A DNA stretch of 64,000 bases, taken from contig CM062388.1 of the NCBI GenBank assembly GCA_031310005.1, positions 868,001 through 932,000 on the forward strand. Reading direction: 5' to 3'. This DNA is from Dactylellina haptotyla (lineage: Eukaryota > Ascomycota > Orbiliomycetes > Orbiliales > Orbiliaceae). A program made the translations under genes and the position numbers. Numbering within the stretch: position 1 is the first letter of the stretch; the number at the start of each line of letters is the position of its first letter. Below the pieces are notes generated by a model. That model searched no databases. It was given only the letters and a program-made list of their open reading frames with translations, and was not told where the DNA came from. Below, in pieces: positions 24,468 through 35,150 of the stretch.

Positions 24468-27241
24468 TTTGCGTGTTAATCCAAGGGTGAAGTTTGGCTG
24501 AATTATCAATATCTTCAATATTGAGAAGGTGGGTTGAGTGAGTTTTAGGGAGAATTTATCTTTGAATTTTATTTGTTGGCTAAAGAGCCCATTTGATTAA
24601 TACGAATATACAGGACGCAGAGAGAGGAAAGCGACCAACCCTACCATTCTTCGAATACTCTACAGGTGATAAAATCACCTGAAAAGCCATAGACGTCACC
24701 TTGGATATCGTGCTTGATGGTTTAACTCGCCTCCGAAATGCATATGCACCCGTAGGATTTCTTGGCTATATCGGAACTCTGAGACATTATCCATTTCTTA
24801 CTGCTAGTGGTACTGACTTCCTAAAAGCGTAAAAGCGAAATTAAATCCTGAAACTAGTGTTCATGATCTTGAGGGGATAATTGATGCTTTGTCATCGAAT
24901 TTATCATATATCTCACTTTTTCCGAGACTCTGTAGGTACTTAGTCACTAGCTCGAAATTAAATAGTGCATTATAATGTCTTGGGTCATATATCAGGTTGT
25001 GCCCAAAGTTTGAGCCAATATGAAATAGGTTCCCCGAAAGGTTGAATATCTGATCTTTTCTTATTTCGTAGGCGTTATTATTGCATGGATATCCCTGCAG
25101 AGCCCGGGAGATGTTCTTCTGCAGAATAAAGTTTACTTTTAGTGGCTACTTGCCGTGTTTATCCCAGTAATTTGTTTCTCGTTATTACTTTTCTTCTTTA
25201 GGTTGGAATTTATGTATGTAATTATCCAGACCTATGCGATTTGTAATGTTTCCGAGGATAGAAGAGATCGAAGATCATTCCTATCACGGCGCGGCAGTTA
25301 AATCAAAGTTCTATTGTGGATTAAATCCTATTAAAACGGGACGATTTTCACGTGTCTAATTGGCCTCGCAAGTTGTTACCGGGTTTGTAACTATGAGACC
25401 TCAGAGAAACATATCATTGACTATATTTCAAAGATTGCTAACAAAGTAATAATTAAAAATAAAACTTCATCGAGTTACAATCTTATCTAGTCATCATATT
25501 CAACATACCTAAGATAATAACACATGTTATCTTATACAATTCAATCCTTGAGTAAACTTGAACTTCTTTTTTTTTTTTTTAATTGCTATCATAAAGCTAT
25601 CTTGAAGATTGTTATATGCGCGATTTTTGAAATTATAGCAAGAGAGTGTGTGTTCGTTTGGGTTCTGGTTTAGTTAGGTGGTGTTGTTCGTGGTGTATTA
25701 ATATTCGTGGGGGCGCTCATGTATGTAGGAGATCTTCCGCTGGAGAGATCGGTGGCGCGCCATGGCGCCAAGGCACTGGTTCGGATTTTGAATCGGATTA
25801 GGCATCGCTAGGGAAAGTTTCCAGTTTTCCGTGCGCCCACTCTTAGCCTATCGATTAGCTGATTTGGGCTCGTTTGAAGCCGCTTCAATGTGGCTCCACC
25901 TGTCAATATGCATGCATGTAGGTGGATTTTTGACAGTAAAGAATTCTTCATTCGTCGACGCAAGCCACGCAAATGGGATTAAAGTTTATTCGGCAACGAA
26001 ACACCACCTTTCTCAATAGCTCCGTGATTCTGAGCTCAATCACCTGCAAAAATTAGAAACGAATCCCTGAGGCTTATGCGTCCGATCGACCGATCCGATT
26101 ATCCAAACTATCGATATTTGATGACGAAAAAATTGACATTCTGGTACTTCGGGTACGCCTAAGCCTTATCTAAGCGCTGGTCCCGATCAATATTCTAGGA
26201 ACATGTACCAGGATAATGCTCTAGGTCAAGGACGAATAAAAAATTCCTGTTACAAAGTTCTCAAGCTCGCTAGCTAGCAAAGTCGAAAGTGGATACCATC
26301 CCATGATTATATTTCTGAGATGCGCAATATACTTGTTTAGATGCGATAGATGAGTGATTGAATACCGCGAGATGAATTATACCTTGGAATCAGAACTGAT
26401 TAGCTTCAAAGGTTGATCTCCCGTTGTTGCAGATCCAGGATCAGGCGCTATATTAGAGTTCAATGTTTTGTCCCATGGGCATGCTTTAGTGCGAAAGCGT
26501 GCGATTACTTGTTTTTGCGGCACACGGAAAACCATACGCTTATAAGCTTATTCATTGTTCTGAATAATCTTAATGCGAATATTCAGCAGATGAAACAATA
26601 ATATGGGGACCTACTCGACCATGGCATTCTGGGCCGTACTTTTTATTGCATTTTTACGCAGTCTATATCTATCTTTGTCATAAGAGGGTTTATTATGATA
26701 ATAGCTAGCCGTTGAAAGTAATCAGTAATCTGTCCTGTGCATCGCCGCCTTGCTTATTAAGGTTTACTTTTTTGTCACCCGCCTATGGAATCTAGAATTA
26801 TAGAGCAAAGAGGCATGACTAGCGGATATTCACCGATCATTACCCGAAGCTGCCTTGGACGTCAAGCTTCAGATGAAAGAAACGTTTGACCTTGGAGAAG
26901 GAGTATGGGTGGTTGCCTTCTAACTAATCCTGGTCATATCCCTGTCTCTGTAAGATGAGTCGGTTCAACATAATAAATCTCTTGAATATGTTTTACGCTA
27001 TATATCTCTTTTAATTAATCTTAGTATTCTGTGTAATTTGTAATCATAGATGTAATTGAATATAGGAGTTACTAATTAGACGTAAATAAAAACACAAAGT
27101 TTAACTGCAGTTCAGATAAATTCCCTGGTACTAGAGTATTGAGAATTGATTAGGAAAGGCGGACATCAAACATGATGAACAGCCAACCTAATCCTTGAAT
27201 CGCAGCTACTTGTGAATAGTTTCAAATCATTTGTCATGCTA
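24468..27241. other. AT-rich gene desert
   Basis: This 2.8 kb stretch has no supported gene. The longest open frames are about 60 codons. A short GC-rich patch (GGCGCGCCATGGCGCC, about 25753-25768) and a long T run (about 25568-25580) stand out. It includes the desaturase promoter and the 3' flank of the HMGR-like gene. Confidence 0.5.
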
Positions 27242-28479
27242 TCAAAGCCGGGAGCTTCTGTCGCCCCGCGCGAGACGTTTGTGGCTGTCACTGAACGTAT
27301 TAGTCGTACCCGCACTCGTCGTGCTAAGATCCAGAGCTAGACAGAATGCGGCAATGGTTTCGGCCAAAGCCAGCTTTTTGCCAGGTCCATAGCAATCGAT
27401 CATTTCAAGTGCCTCTCTCTGGGTTGGGTAATCTGTCCCACCACCCACTGTTCCAACTACCATTGACGGAAAGAACATGCTGACCGTCAAGTCTTGCGTC
27501 GTGGGGTCAAGCTTATGCGTGAGTTGGGCCCATCCAGCCTCGAGAACGCTAGCGTTATCTTGCCCGCAAGCGAGAAACATTGCTGATATAATATTTGCGG
27601 TGTTAACACTAGTTCCCATTCCGCCATTTCGAATCATACCCTCGCGCATAGAGGCCACTAGAATTATAAGCGTTAGACTTTTCCTTCTCAAAGCAGAACT
27701 ATCATTGCAATAGGTATTTGAATATCCAAGGCTTAAAACTTACGATCCCTGCTCAAATCCGCAGTATTGCATCTTAGGATTTTTTGGCAGGCAGCATTTG
27801 TAATGGTAGCCCAAGCTACAACTTGGACCCCTCTCGGCTCCTGCACATTGCCCCATGACATCTTCTTATCGGATGACATTTGGCCGCAGATGTAAAATCC
27901 CGTAATCTTCGGCTCTATGTCTTTCCGACTCTGTAAAAGATCCATGCATGCTTTCTGGGTTGCAATTGTTGTGCCGTTCTGTCCGGCTGCGTCTCCCGAA
28001 GTGTAGATGAACTTTACATGGACATCCGTACCAACGATATGGGGAGTGATACTAACCAGCCTCACAAAGCGACTAGTACCCTCTACGCTCTTTTGCAACT
28101 GTTCAAGATGCCCAGGAACCTGTCCGTAGAATTCCACTGCATCGCTGATTGTAGAAAAGCGGAAGATGGGGGCCCGAGACATGCCTTCTCTTAATGCAGC
28201 TGCTTTGACACCTCCACATGCCTGTAGCAGTTTACAGCCTCGTGAACAACTTGCTACTAGAGTCGCTTCGAGAGTTGCTAGTGGAGCTATTACCGATCTC
28301 CGCTTCTGGTACAGACCTTGAATATCAAGCGGACCAGCAATGCCAATGGGAACTTCCGCAAATCCAATCGCGTTTTCAATCTTGATGCCCTCAAGCTTCC
28401 TTGCCGCGGTTCCATTTTGAGTAATGTGCTCTAAAGATTGAGCTGATGCTTTCATAAAGTCTTGAAAGGCTGCTGACAT
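27242..28479 (-). CDS. Short HMG-CoA reductase-like enzyme
   Basis: Two exons, 28479-27744 and 27657-27242, give 383 residues; an in-frame ATG at 28608 would add 43. Catalytic landmarks of class I HMG-CoA reductase are visible: ENAIGFAEVPIGIAGPL (35-51), the catalytic Glu in PLATLEATLVAS (Glu71), the Lys in SDKK (Lys205), the Asp in ACGQD (Asp279) and the C-terminal His in SHKR (His371). The cofactor loop reads GDAAGQN rather than the usual DAMGMN, and the sequence is overall divergent. There is no sterol-sensing or other membrane domain, so it should be soluble. Known reaction of the family: NADPH-dependent reduction of HMG-CoA to mevalonate. It is clearly not the main sterol-pathway reductase. 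A pathway-dedicated mevalonate supply or self-resistance role is inference. Confidence 0.85.
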
Positions 28480-29474
28480 TTCGAAAAAATGATGAAAGTA
28501 ACTATTCAAAAAGAAGATTTGGGGAATATAGTAAGAAGCTATTCTGGACGGCCAATAATCTATGCGGTCTGAATGCTCGCAAAAGAGGTCGAGTGACTCG
28601 GTTTTCATATTGTTGGAAGATCTTATATACTTACCCGTAGCTTTACTAGGGTCAAGATGAGCGCTCTTAATACTGGCTGAAATGCGAACTTAGCCTGGAG
28701 GCTCACAAGGAGCTAATAATCAGCAATCTAGCTACTCTTCCGCGCAAGATTAAAGTTTCCTATCAGATGATCTCACCGCCAAGAATATAACGTACCAACT
28801 TCTACTGTAAAGCACCATATTTTACAAGTACATTCTAACGATACTTAGTACCTTCTTGTACCTTATGAAAATTCTGTACAATGCAGAAAAGTCGGCTATC
28901 TCATTGCCGCTAGCTCGCTGCTAAAATACCACAAAAAAGGTACGCATAGTTATAGACTTTTCTTTACTTTTACTGTGAGACTACAGCACCCAACCGAGGT
29001 CTTCCAAGTCCATACACAGATCATTGCTACAGTTCCGCGCGAAAATGCATACTTTTCTAGCTGCAGCTAACTATAGGATCCCGTTCGCATGATACAATTA
29101 TGTAACATCTAATAGATATCGGCGCATCAAACCTCCGTGCGCCTTGAACTATCTATTTTTTGAATTTGTTGATTGCCGCAGGAAAGTCAATTGATATGAT
29201 CACAGGAGCAGAAAATAAAAAGTTAGCCCTGCTCGGCTAGTTTTTAGGCACTAGTGGTGAGAGGCCGTAAGACCAAATCCCGTCTGAGAATTCTCGAGTC
29301 TCTTCGATCACTCTACTTTTTCGCATTGCTATTACATTTCTTCACAGATATACACCAAAGTCCTCGACTTACATATGCAAGTAGTCGAAGCACTATAAAA
29401 GTAAGCCACGCCTTTCAAATTTACAGCAAACTCAATGCAAAATTGTTTCCCTTTATAAATATTTTACCATAATC
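28480..29474. promoter_or_regulatory. Divergent HMGR-like / FAD oxidase promoter region
   Basis: This 1.0 kb interval separates two divergently transcribed genes, a common arrangement for co-regulated cluster genes. It is AT-rich with no open frame of note. A TATA box for the oxidase lies at 29394-29400. Confidence 0.5.
29394..29400 (+). promoter_or_regulatory. Probable TATA box of the FAD oxidase gene
   Basis: TATAAAA about 80 bases upstream of the oxidase ATG, in good position for a short leader. Confidence 0.45.
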
Positions 29475-31106
29475 ATGGCCATTGCTACTATCAAGAATGT
29501 CGTTGGAGAGCAGTACACCAAAGAGACTGCAGAATATGAAAGTCACTATCGTCAATTCGCAACTTCTAGTGTTGAACCTGATGATCGAATGCACCCAGCA
29601 CTCATCGTTGTTCCCAAGCATAAGGAGGACATCGCGACGGTTCTAAAGTATGCAAAAGCAAACCGAATCGCTGTTGCTATCAGAACTGGTGGAAACCAAT
29701 ACAGTGGAGCATCTTCCACCCAAGCTCCTAATATCCAGCTGGATCTGAAAACTACATTTCAAGATTCCAGTGATAGGGTCATTTTCAAAGAAAAGGACCA
29801 AGTTTTAGTTCGCACCAGCGTCAGCTGGTGCCTTGGAGAGTTCCAAGCATATCTTGCACTCTATGGCCTTTTTGTCCCACATGGCCAGTGCATTGATGTT
29901 CGCCTAGGTGGGCATGTTCAAACCGGGGGATGGGGCCAGTTACAGCGCAGCTTTGGTCTCTTCGGTGATCACGTTACTTCTATCGAAATCGTCGACTATA
30001 ATGGGAACTTCGTTACTGTTACCGCTACTAGCGACAAGGACCTATTCAGCGCTATTCTCGGGGGCAGTCCTGGAAATTTCGGCGTAATTACCCATTTCAC
30101 TGTGAAAGTCTACCGAAACGAAGACAATCAAGGTTCACGAGGCCTAAAATCTCTGTTTTGGTACAACACAAGTACGCTTAAAAGACTTCTTGACATCACT
30201 GCTAAGATGTCGGATGACAAAAACCTGGGAAGAAATTACGATTATTGTCTTACAATTATGAGTGAAGGCAACAAAGTTTTCGACTGTCTCCCACCGGAGC
30301 TTGACGCACTGATGCGCAGTACATATCCTCAATATTATAATAAAGACGGTACTCCCAACCCACCAAGAATCATTGTTGCATTTGCGCAGTGGGTACCATT
30401 CAGCAAGAATGACAAATGTAACGAAGAGTGGTTCGAACAAATACGCGAGGGCTCGGTTTTCAATCTCCCAGTCCAAGAGCTGCCCATGTCGTCCCTTACC
30501 CAGCAGTGGATCTTCCCACTTAGCCGTGAGTTCGACCTACCATATCGTAAATGGATCCAAGTCACCAATTCAACCAGTCTCGTTGCGGATGGTTGGTCGC
30601 GTTGGGTCACGGACCGCGTGGACGCCATTGTCAAACCTGACAATGGATGTTTCCTCTCCGCTCAATTCCAGGTACTAGGAGGCAAGAATTCAATGTTCAG
30701 GGCGAATAGCGGTAACTGTACTTCATACAGCTGGCGTGATTCGAGTCTCCTAACTACTATGGACCTGTACCACGAGCCAGCCCAAAAGCAAGTAGCTGAT
30801 AAGTGGCAAGCTGTCAATCATCAGGAAGGTATTGGTCCCAATGGAAAATTCTGCAAGTCAGACCGTCGAGTACTTTGGGGCTCGCATGGCAGCTTCGATC
30901 TTGACGCCAATTGGAGGTTGTACTTTGAGCATGAAGCTAAGTACAACAAATTGAGGTCGGTGAGGAGCAGAGCCGACCCCGATGGAATCTTCACGCCCAA
31001 CACATTTTGCGTAGCAAGACAGAGTGTCAGAGGCGGCGGCTCGCGAAGTTCCGGGGCGCAAACCGCTATGCGCCGTTATCATTTTCCTTTTTCTTCGCGA
31101 TTGTAA
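29475..31106 (+). CDS. FAD-linked oxidase, berberine-bridge-enzyme-like
   Basis: Single exon of 543 residues. The FAD-binding PCMH (VAO-type) domain covers about residues 35-215, with IRTGGNQYSGAS and later GGHVQTGGWGQLQRSFGLFGDH and ILGGSPGNFGVITHF. A C-terminal berberine/BBE-type segment ends in RADPDGIFTPNTFC. In related oxidases the first motif normally reads GGH, the His carrying the 8-alpha FAD link; here it is Asn74. The second attachment Cys is present in GQC (Cys139). A single covalent link or non-covalent FAD is therefore likely. No clear signal peptide is present, so it is probably intracellular, as in biosynthetic clusters. The last about 25 residues are low-complexity. Substrate unknown; the family oxidises alcohols, aldehydes or amines, or performs oxidative cyclisations. 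Divergent from the HMGR-like gene. Confidence 0.9.
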   Translation: MAIATIKNVVGEQYTKETAEYESHYRQFATSSVEPDDRMHPALIVVPKHKEDIATVLKYAKANRIAVAIRTGGNQYSGASSTQAPNIQLDLKTTFQDSSDRVIFKEKDQVLVRTSVSWCLGEFQAYLALYGLFVPHGQCIDVRLGGHVQTGGWGQLQRSFGLFGDHVTSIEIVDYNGNFVTVTATSDKDLFSAILGGSPGNFGVITHFTVKVYRNEDNQGSRGLKSLFWYNTSTLKRLLDITAKMSDDKNLGRNYDYCLTIMSEGNKVFDCLPPELDALMRSTYPQYYNKDGTPNPPRIIVAFAQWVPFSKNDKCNEEWFEQIREGSVFNLPVQELPMSSLTQQWIFPLSREFDLPYRKWIQVTNSTSLVADGWSRWVTDRVDAIVKPDNGCFLSAQFQVLGGKNSMFRANSGNCTSYSWRDSSLLTTMDLYHEPAQKQVADKWQAVNHQEGIGPNGKFCKSDRRVLWGSHGSFDLDANWRLYFEHEAKYNKLRSVRSRADPDGIFTPNTFCVARQSVRGGGSRSSGAQTAMRRYHFPFSSRL

Positions 31107-32294
31107 TTATCAGTCTTCCCCCTGGCCTGAGCCAATACGTATGCATACTGTAAAATTGGAATGCGTGTATAACTTTCATTTCATGCTGAGATTTTTTGAA
31201 TTCTTTAGCTTCTTCAACTCGTGTAACTGCAGCTGTCAAAGGCTTACCCACATTTAGTGGTACCTAGGTCAATACTATTCCCGATTCTTGTCTTAATAGC
31301 TGCGGCATATTCAGCAAAAGTGATAGTGATTCGATCCGGTAATATTGACTATGAAGAACCAGTATCATGGATTATTATCAAAAAAAAGGTCCTGACCAAC
31401 GTAGAAAACTTGATTCGGCCCGTCTAACGCTCATTCCGTGAGTGCGCTGCTAAAATCCTCAATGAATCCCATGGCTCCTGCCTGTCAGCCATATTCTAAT
31501 TAACTTTCCAAAGATGCTATCAAATAAAAGGTTTATCTCTACTAGCGATGCGGGAGACACGGCACATGTAGTAGGCATGACTTGATGCTTGGTAGGGTTT
31601 ACACATAGATATGAGCAAGCCGGGCTGTATCAAACTTCCCGTTCACTCCCTGCAAGCTCAATCCACGAACTATATAACTAGAATAGGTAATAAAATTTTG
31701 ACAGGGGGTACAGGGAGAAAAAGCAAGTAAGAAGTCACCTAGTCGCAATGGGTGTTACAACATGCTACCTTGTTGTAACCAGTTGGGTACTCCGGCGAGG
31801 TGAAGTATCGAGTACAAGACTACTAGCTTGGCAAATGCTCACAAGGCAGGATCGTGAAATTTGAAATGAAATTCGCTTTAATTATCTTGTAAGTCTTGTA
31901 GGCGGCTGTTGCGCATGATAAGTCAAATAGCTTTGCACGAGCCGCCCGTGTCTCCCAAAAAAAGAAATATTGATTATTCCGTCAAAACTTTTCAGAAATA
32001 TTGATGTCGTAATGACAAGCATGACGGCAGAGAATATGACCAATTATATGATTTTGTGAGGCCAGTGTTCCATTTCTCCACCCAGTAACTGATCTTGATA
32101 ATTAAGTTTATATATCTGCAGCCGGTGCTATTGTGATACTATGTATTCGAATTCCGCGATAAATTACCCTACCTACTTCCCCAAAATTGTTTTTGTTATT
32201 CATATTTGCAGCTGACCTCAGAACATAAAGCAAGGTGCCAGTACGATTTGCCTTCCCTTCGCCAAAATCGTCTTAAACATCGGAATTGTTTCCA
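31107..32294. other. Intergenic, AT-rich
   Basis: This 1.2 kb stretch has no supported gene. It contains the oxidase 3' flank and the hydrolase promoter (a TATATA-like run near 32110). An 11-bp inverted repeat at 31552-31562 and 31946-31956 was considered and rejected as a transposon end. Confidence 0.5.
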
Positions 32295-33782
32295 ATGCTA
32301 TTCAACGCCGCCACTCAAACCTTCTATCACCACCCTTCACCGGTACTACTCAGTTCTACTGATGAAGGGAAAAGTGGCGTTCCCGAATCTCTAGATTCCG
32401 TTGCTAAGTCATCTGTTCCACCTTTTAATCCGCATCCCTTGCTGCGCAGCGGCCACCTTCAAACATGCGCATCTTTATTCACATTAGATGATACTCAGTT
32501 CACCTACAAACGTCAGATAATAGTTGCAGAATCACCTGATGGCAGTGACAGAGGCTCATTTAGTATTGATGTCGCCGTTCCTTTTACCCATGGGGATGAT
32601 GACATGCAAAACATTAAGCCAAGAAATATTCCGCCTCGAACATCATTTTTTACGCCTAAAGAGTTTGCGGCGTGGTCAGATGAAGAAACAGCTCCAGTTG
32701 TTGTAGTTCTTCATGGTTTAGGTGGGGGATCTCATGAGAATTACGTACACCTATCGCTCGAGCCATTGGTTAGTGCAAAGACTGCTGGCGGGTTGGGGTT
32801 CGCCGCAGTGGTTGTCAATGCGAGAGGCTGCGCCTGGACAAAGCTTACAAGTAAGCCGTTCATTCAGATAATGCAAGAGTTGGGTGCTAATATACCTCAG
32901 GCAACAAGATGTTCAACGCGATGTTTACACAGGATTTTCGCCAGGTGGTCACATTGGTACGTGAACGGTTTCCGAGAAGACCAATCATGGGGCTTGGATT
33001 CTCTCTCGGTGCCAATATTCTCGCACGTTTGTATACCCTTTCCTACCCCTTAACGTCAGGTTCTGGCTATTTCACCTGCATTCTAAACAATGAACTAATT
33101 CAAAATTGCGTTCACAGACTACCTCGGAGAAGAGGGCCCCTACTGTCCTCTAAAAGCTGCGGTTTTAGTCTCATCCCCGCACAATATGGAAGCCTGTGCA
33201 AACCTCATGTACATGTCGTTTACTGGCCGCCAGTACTCCAAGTTTCTCGCTGCAAGCTTAAAAAGACTCTTCGAGCGAAATTATGACATGCTCCGTACAA
33301 ATCCAGCTATTGATGTAGAGGGAGTTAGAAAGGCAGTATACCCTTTTGAATACGATACTGCCTGCACAGCTCCCGTAGCCGGTTCTCGAACAGGCGGCGA
33401 GTACTACCGGGCTTCCAGTTCGGTAGACAAGTTATTGGATATACAAGTCCCTACTTTAATTATAAATGCCATTGATGATCCGATAGCACTACATGAAGCA
33501 TTCCCGCTACAAGAAGTGCAGGCAAACCCGTACCTCGTATATACGACGACCAGCGTTGGGGGCCACCTCGGTTGGTTCGAATGGGATATGGGCCAATGGT
33601 TTCCGAAACCGATCGTTGGGTTTTTCAGCCGAATGGCGGAGTTGAAACTTATTGACGAGCCATCCGCTGTCAATCCTATCGATAATGTCGAGGAACCTGA
33701 AGAAAAGCTTTCTTCTAGTTGGCACGATAGTATCTTAGAGCTGTTTTTGCTCGCACTGGATATTCCTGATTTTGGTGTTTAG
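32295..33782 (+). CDS. YheT/EMB8/ABHD-type alpha/beta hydrolase
   Basis: Three exons, 32295-32850, 32901-33026 and 33118-33782, encode 448 residues. The alpha/beta hydrolase core shows the oxyanion region VVVVLHGLGGGSHENY, then VVVNARGC. The nucleophile elbow is GFSLGAN. The acid lies in NAIDDPIA and the catalytic His in GGHLGW. The lead-in NPHPLLRSGHLQT and the YLGEEG motif after intron 2 are characteristic of the YheT/EMB8/ABHD1-3 family. Yeast Eht1 and Eeb1, medium-chain acyl ethyl-ester synthases/esterases, belong to it. The full triad is present, so it should be an active esterase, lipase or acyltransferase; substrate unknown. Its place at the right end of the AT-rich island could be incidental, because most fungi have such genes elsewhere as housekeeping copies. 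Confidence 0.88.
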
Positions 33783-35150
33783 CCTAAAGAAGAGTCGGAG
33801 ACTACACCAACCTTTTCCACTACATCGTTTTCTTTTATCGTATCCCGCCTTCTTTTTATACCGTTTTACCGCAATGTTATCTTTCATGCTAAAAAAGGTC
33901 ACCTTATCCTTCTTTCCTTGTTTTTTCGAAGTCGAAAAATATGGCATAAAACCTCCTGCTGTAGGCAGAACTAGGTGTCATTGCACTATGCTGTCCCGAT
34001 TTGAGGGTGGAATATATCGAACAGCGGTGCAAATAACAGGTAGGAACTAATGATTTTGTTTTTGGGACTCTCCTTTTTGTATTTTCTTCTTGCCGTTAAT
34101 ATAGCCGATCGAGTACTCATTGTATTTATTTTAAAGGGGTGGTGGTAAAAGCAGGAGCTACTAGCACGATCAACAGATCGTAAACAAATTCGGCAAAGCA
34201 TGATTGCGAAATTGAAAGTACTACAAACTTCGGTAGAACAAATTTATTACCATGGGTATTTTCACTGATTCCAAGACCTACGTAAAATTTAGTTGAGTGG
34301 CCAGTCGATTTTATTTTCGAATATCTAAGATTTCGATACAATGAGTGTCATTATTTGTTGTTATTGTTGTTTTTGAAGGTAAGCTATTCCCCTCCGAACG
34401 GAAAAATGGTATGTATTGTAGGCTGGAAAAAGAAATATGCATATTACATTACACAGACACTATAAGTAAACTAAAATTTATAGTTATACTACTCTCTATG
34501 CTTTGATATAATCAATTACGCCAGTTTACCTAATTAATTATTCAAAACAGAGAAAGTAGCATATTTGTGTTGGGTTGCCACTACCATTCTGAGCGAGCAC
34601 CAGCCTCGAACCCAAACCAACACACAACAGCTTTTTTGGCTGGTGACAAAATTGCAATTGGGCCAGCATCATGCATCGTGTGCACCAGCACAGACATTGA
34701 TACATCATGATTGTGACCGTAAGCGAGGTTTGATCAAATCTTTCGGGACGTCTGGGTGTAAATTTAGAGGGGTCGTTGCGTTCATGCAGGTTTTGATGCA
34801 CACCAGATGTAAGCGCTGCAAGGATTCCACCCACCAACCATCCGCAGGTCCTCGAATTAACAACAAGGCTGGGGCCATTCGATTTCGATATATTTAGACG
34901 CTGCAACCCCAACAAGAGAATCCGATAGGTACAACTCTCTATCTTTAATTTCTCTTTTTATAAATCCTTTATATCACGGAACGACAAGCACATGCATACC
35001 TCTCACGTCACTATAAAATCCCCGCTTTAGCATATACGAAACCGGGAATATATATAATAAATCGCTACTCGGAATTGATCTCGTACCTAGCCACCGACAA
35101 CCGCGCTCGCTTTGATTCTCGCGATACAAACATAAGTTATAATAAAACCT
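33783..35150. other. Intergenic before the NLR-like gene
   Basis: This 1.4 kb stretch has no supported gene. Overlapping open frames of about 110-125 codons on both strands at 34538-34915 lack any recognisable motif and sit opposite each other, so at most one could be real. The TATA box of the NLR-like gene lies at 35012-35018. Confidence 0.45.
35012..35018 (+). promoter_or_regulatory. Probable TATA box of the NLR-like gene
   Basis: TATAAAA about 139 bases upstream of the ATG, in an AT-rich promoter. Confidence 0.4.

Noticed and set aside
31552-31956. 11-bp inverted repeat (GGGAGACACGG / CCGTGTCTCCC) about 400 bp apart, as a possible MITE
   Set aside because: No target-site duplication flanks the repeats, the arms are short, and the interior shows nothing element-like; chance is likely in this much sequence.
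34575-34625. GGTTCGAGGC-like box suggesting a tRNA T-loop on the minus strand
   Set aside because: No cloverleaf with matching acceptor, D and anticodon arms can be drawn around it.
34538-34915. Opposed open frames of 125 and 110 codons upstream of the NLR-like gene
   Set aside because: They overlap on opposite strands, contain no motif, no intron continuation and no homology that I recognise.
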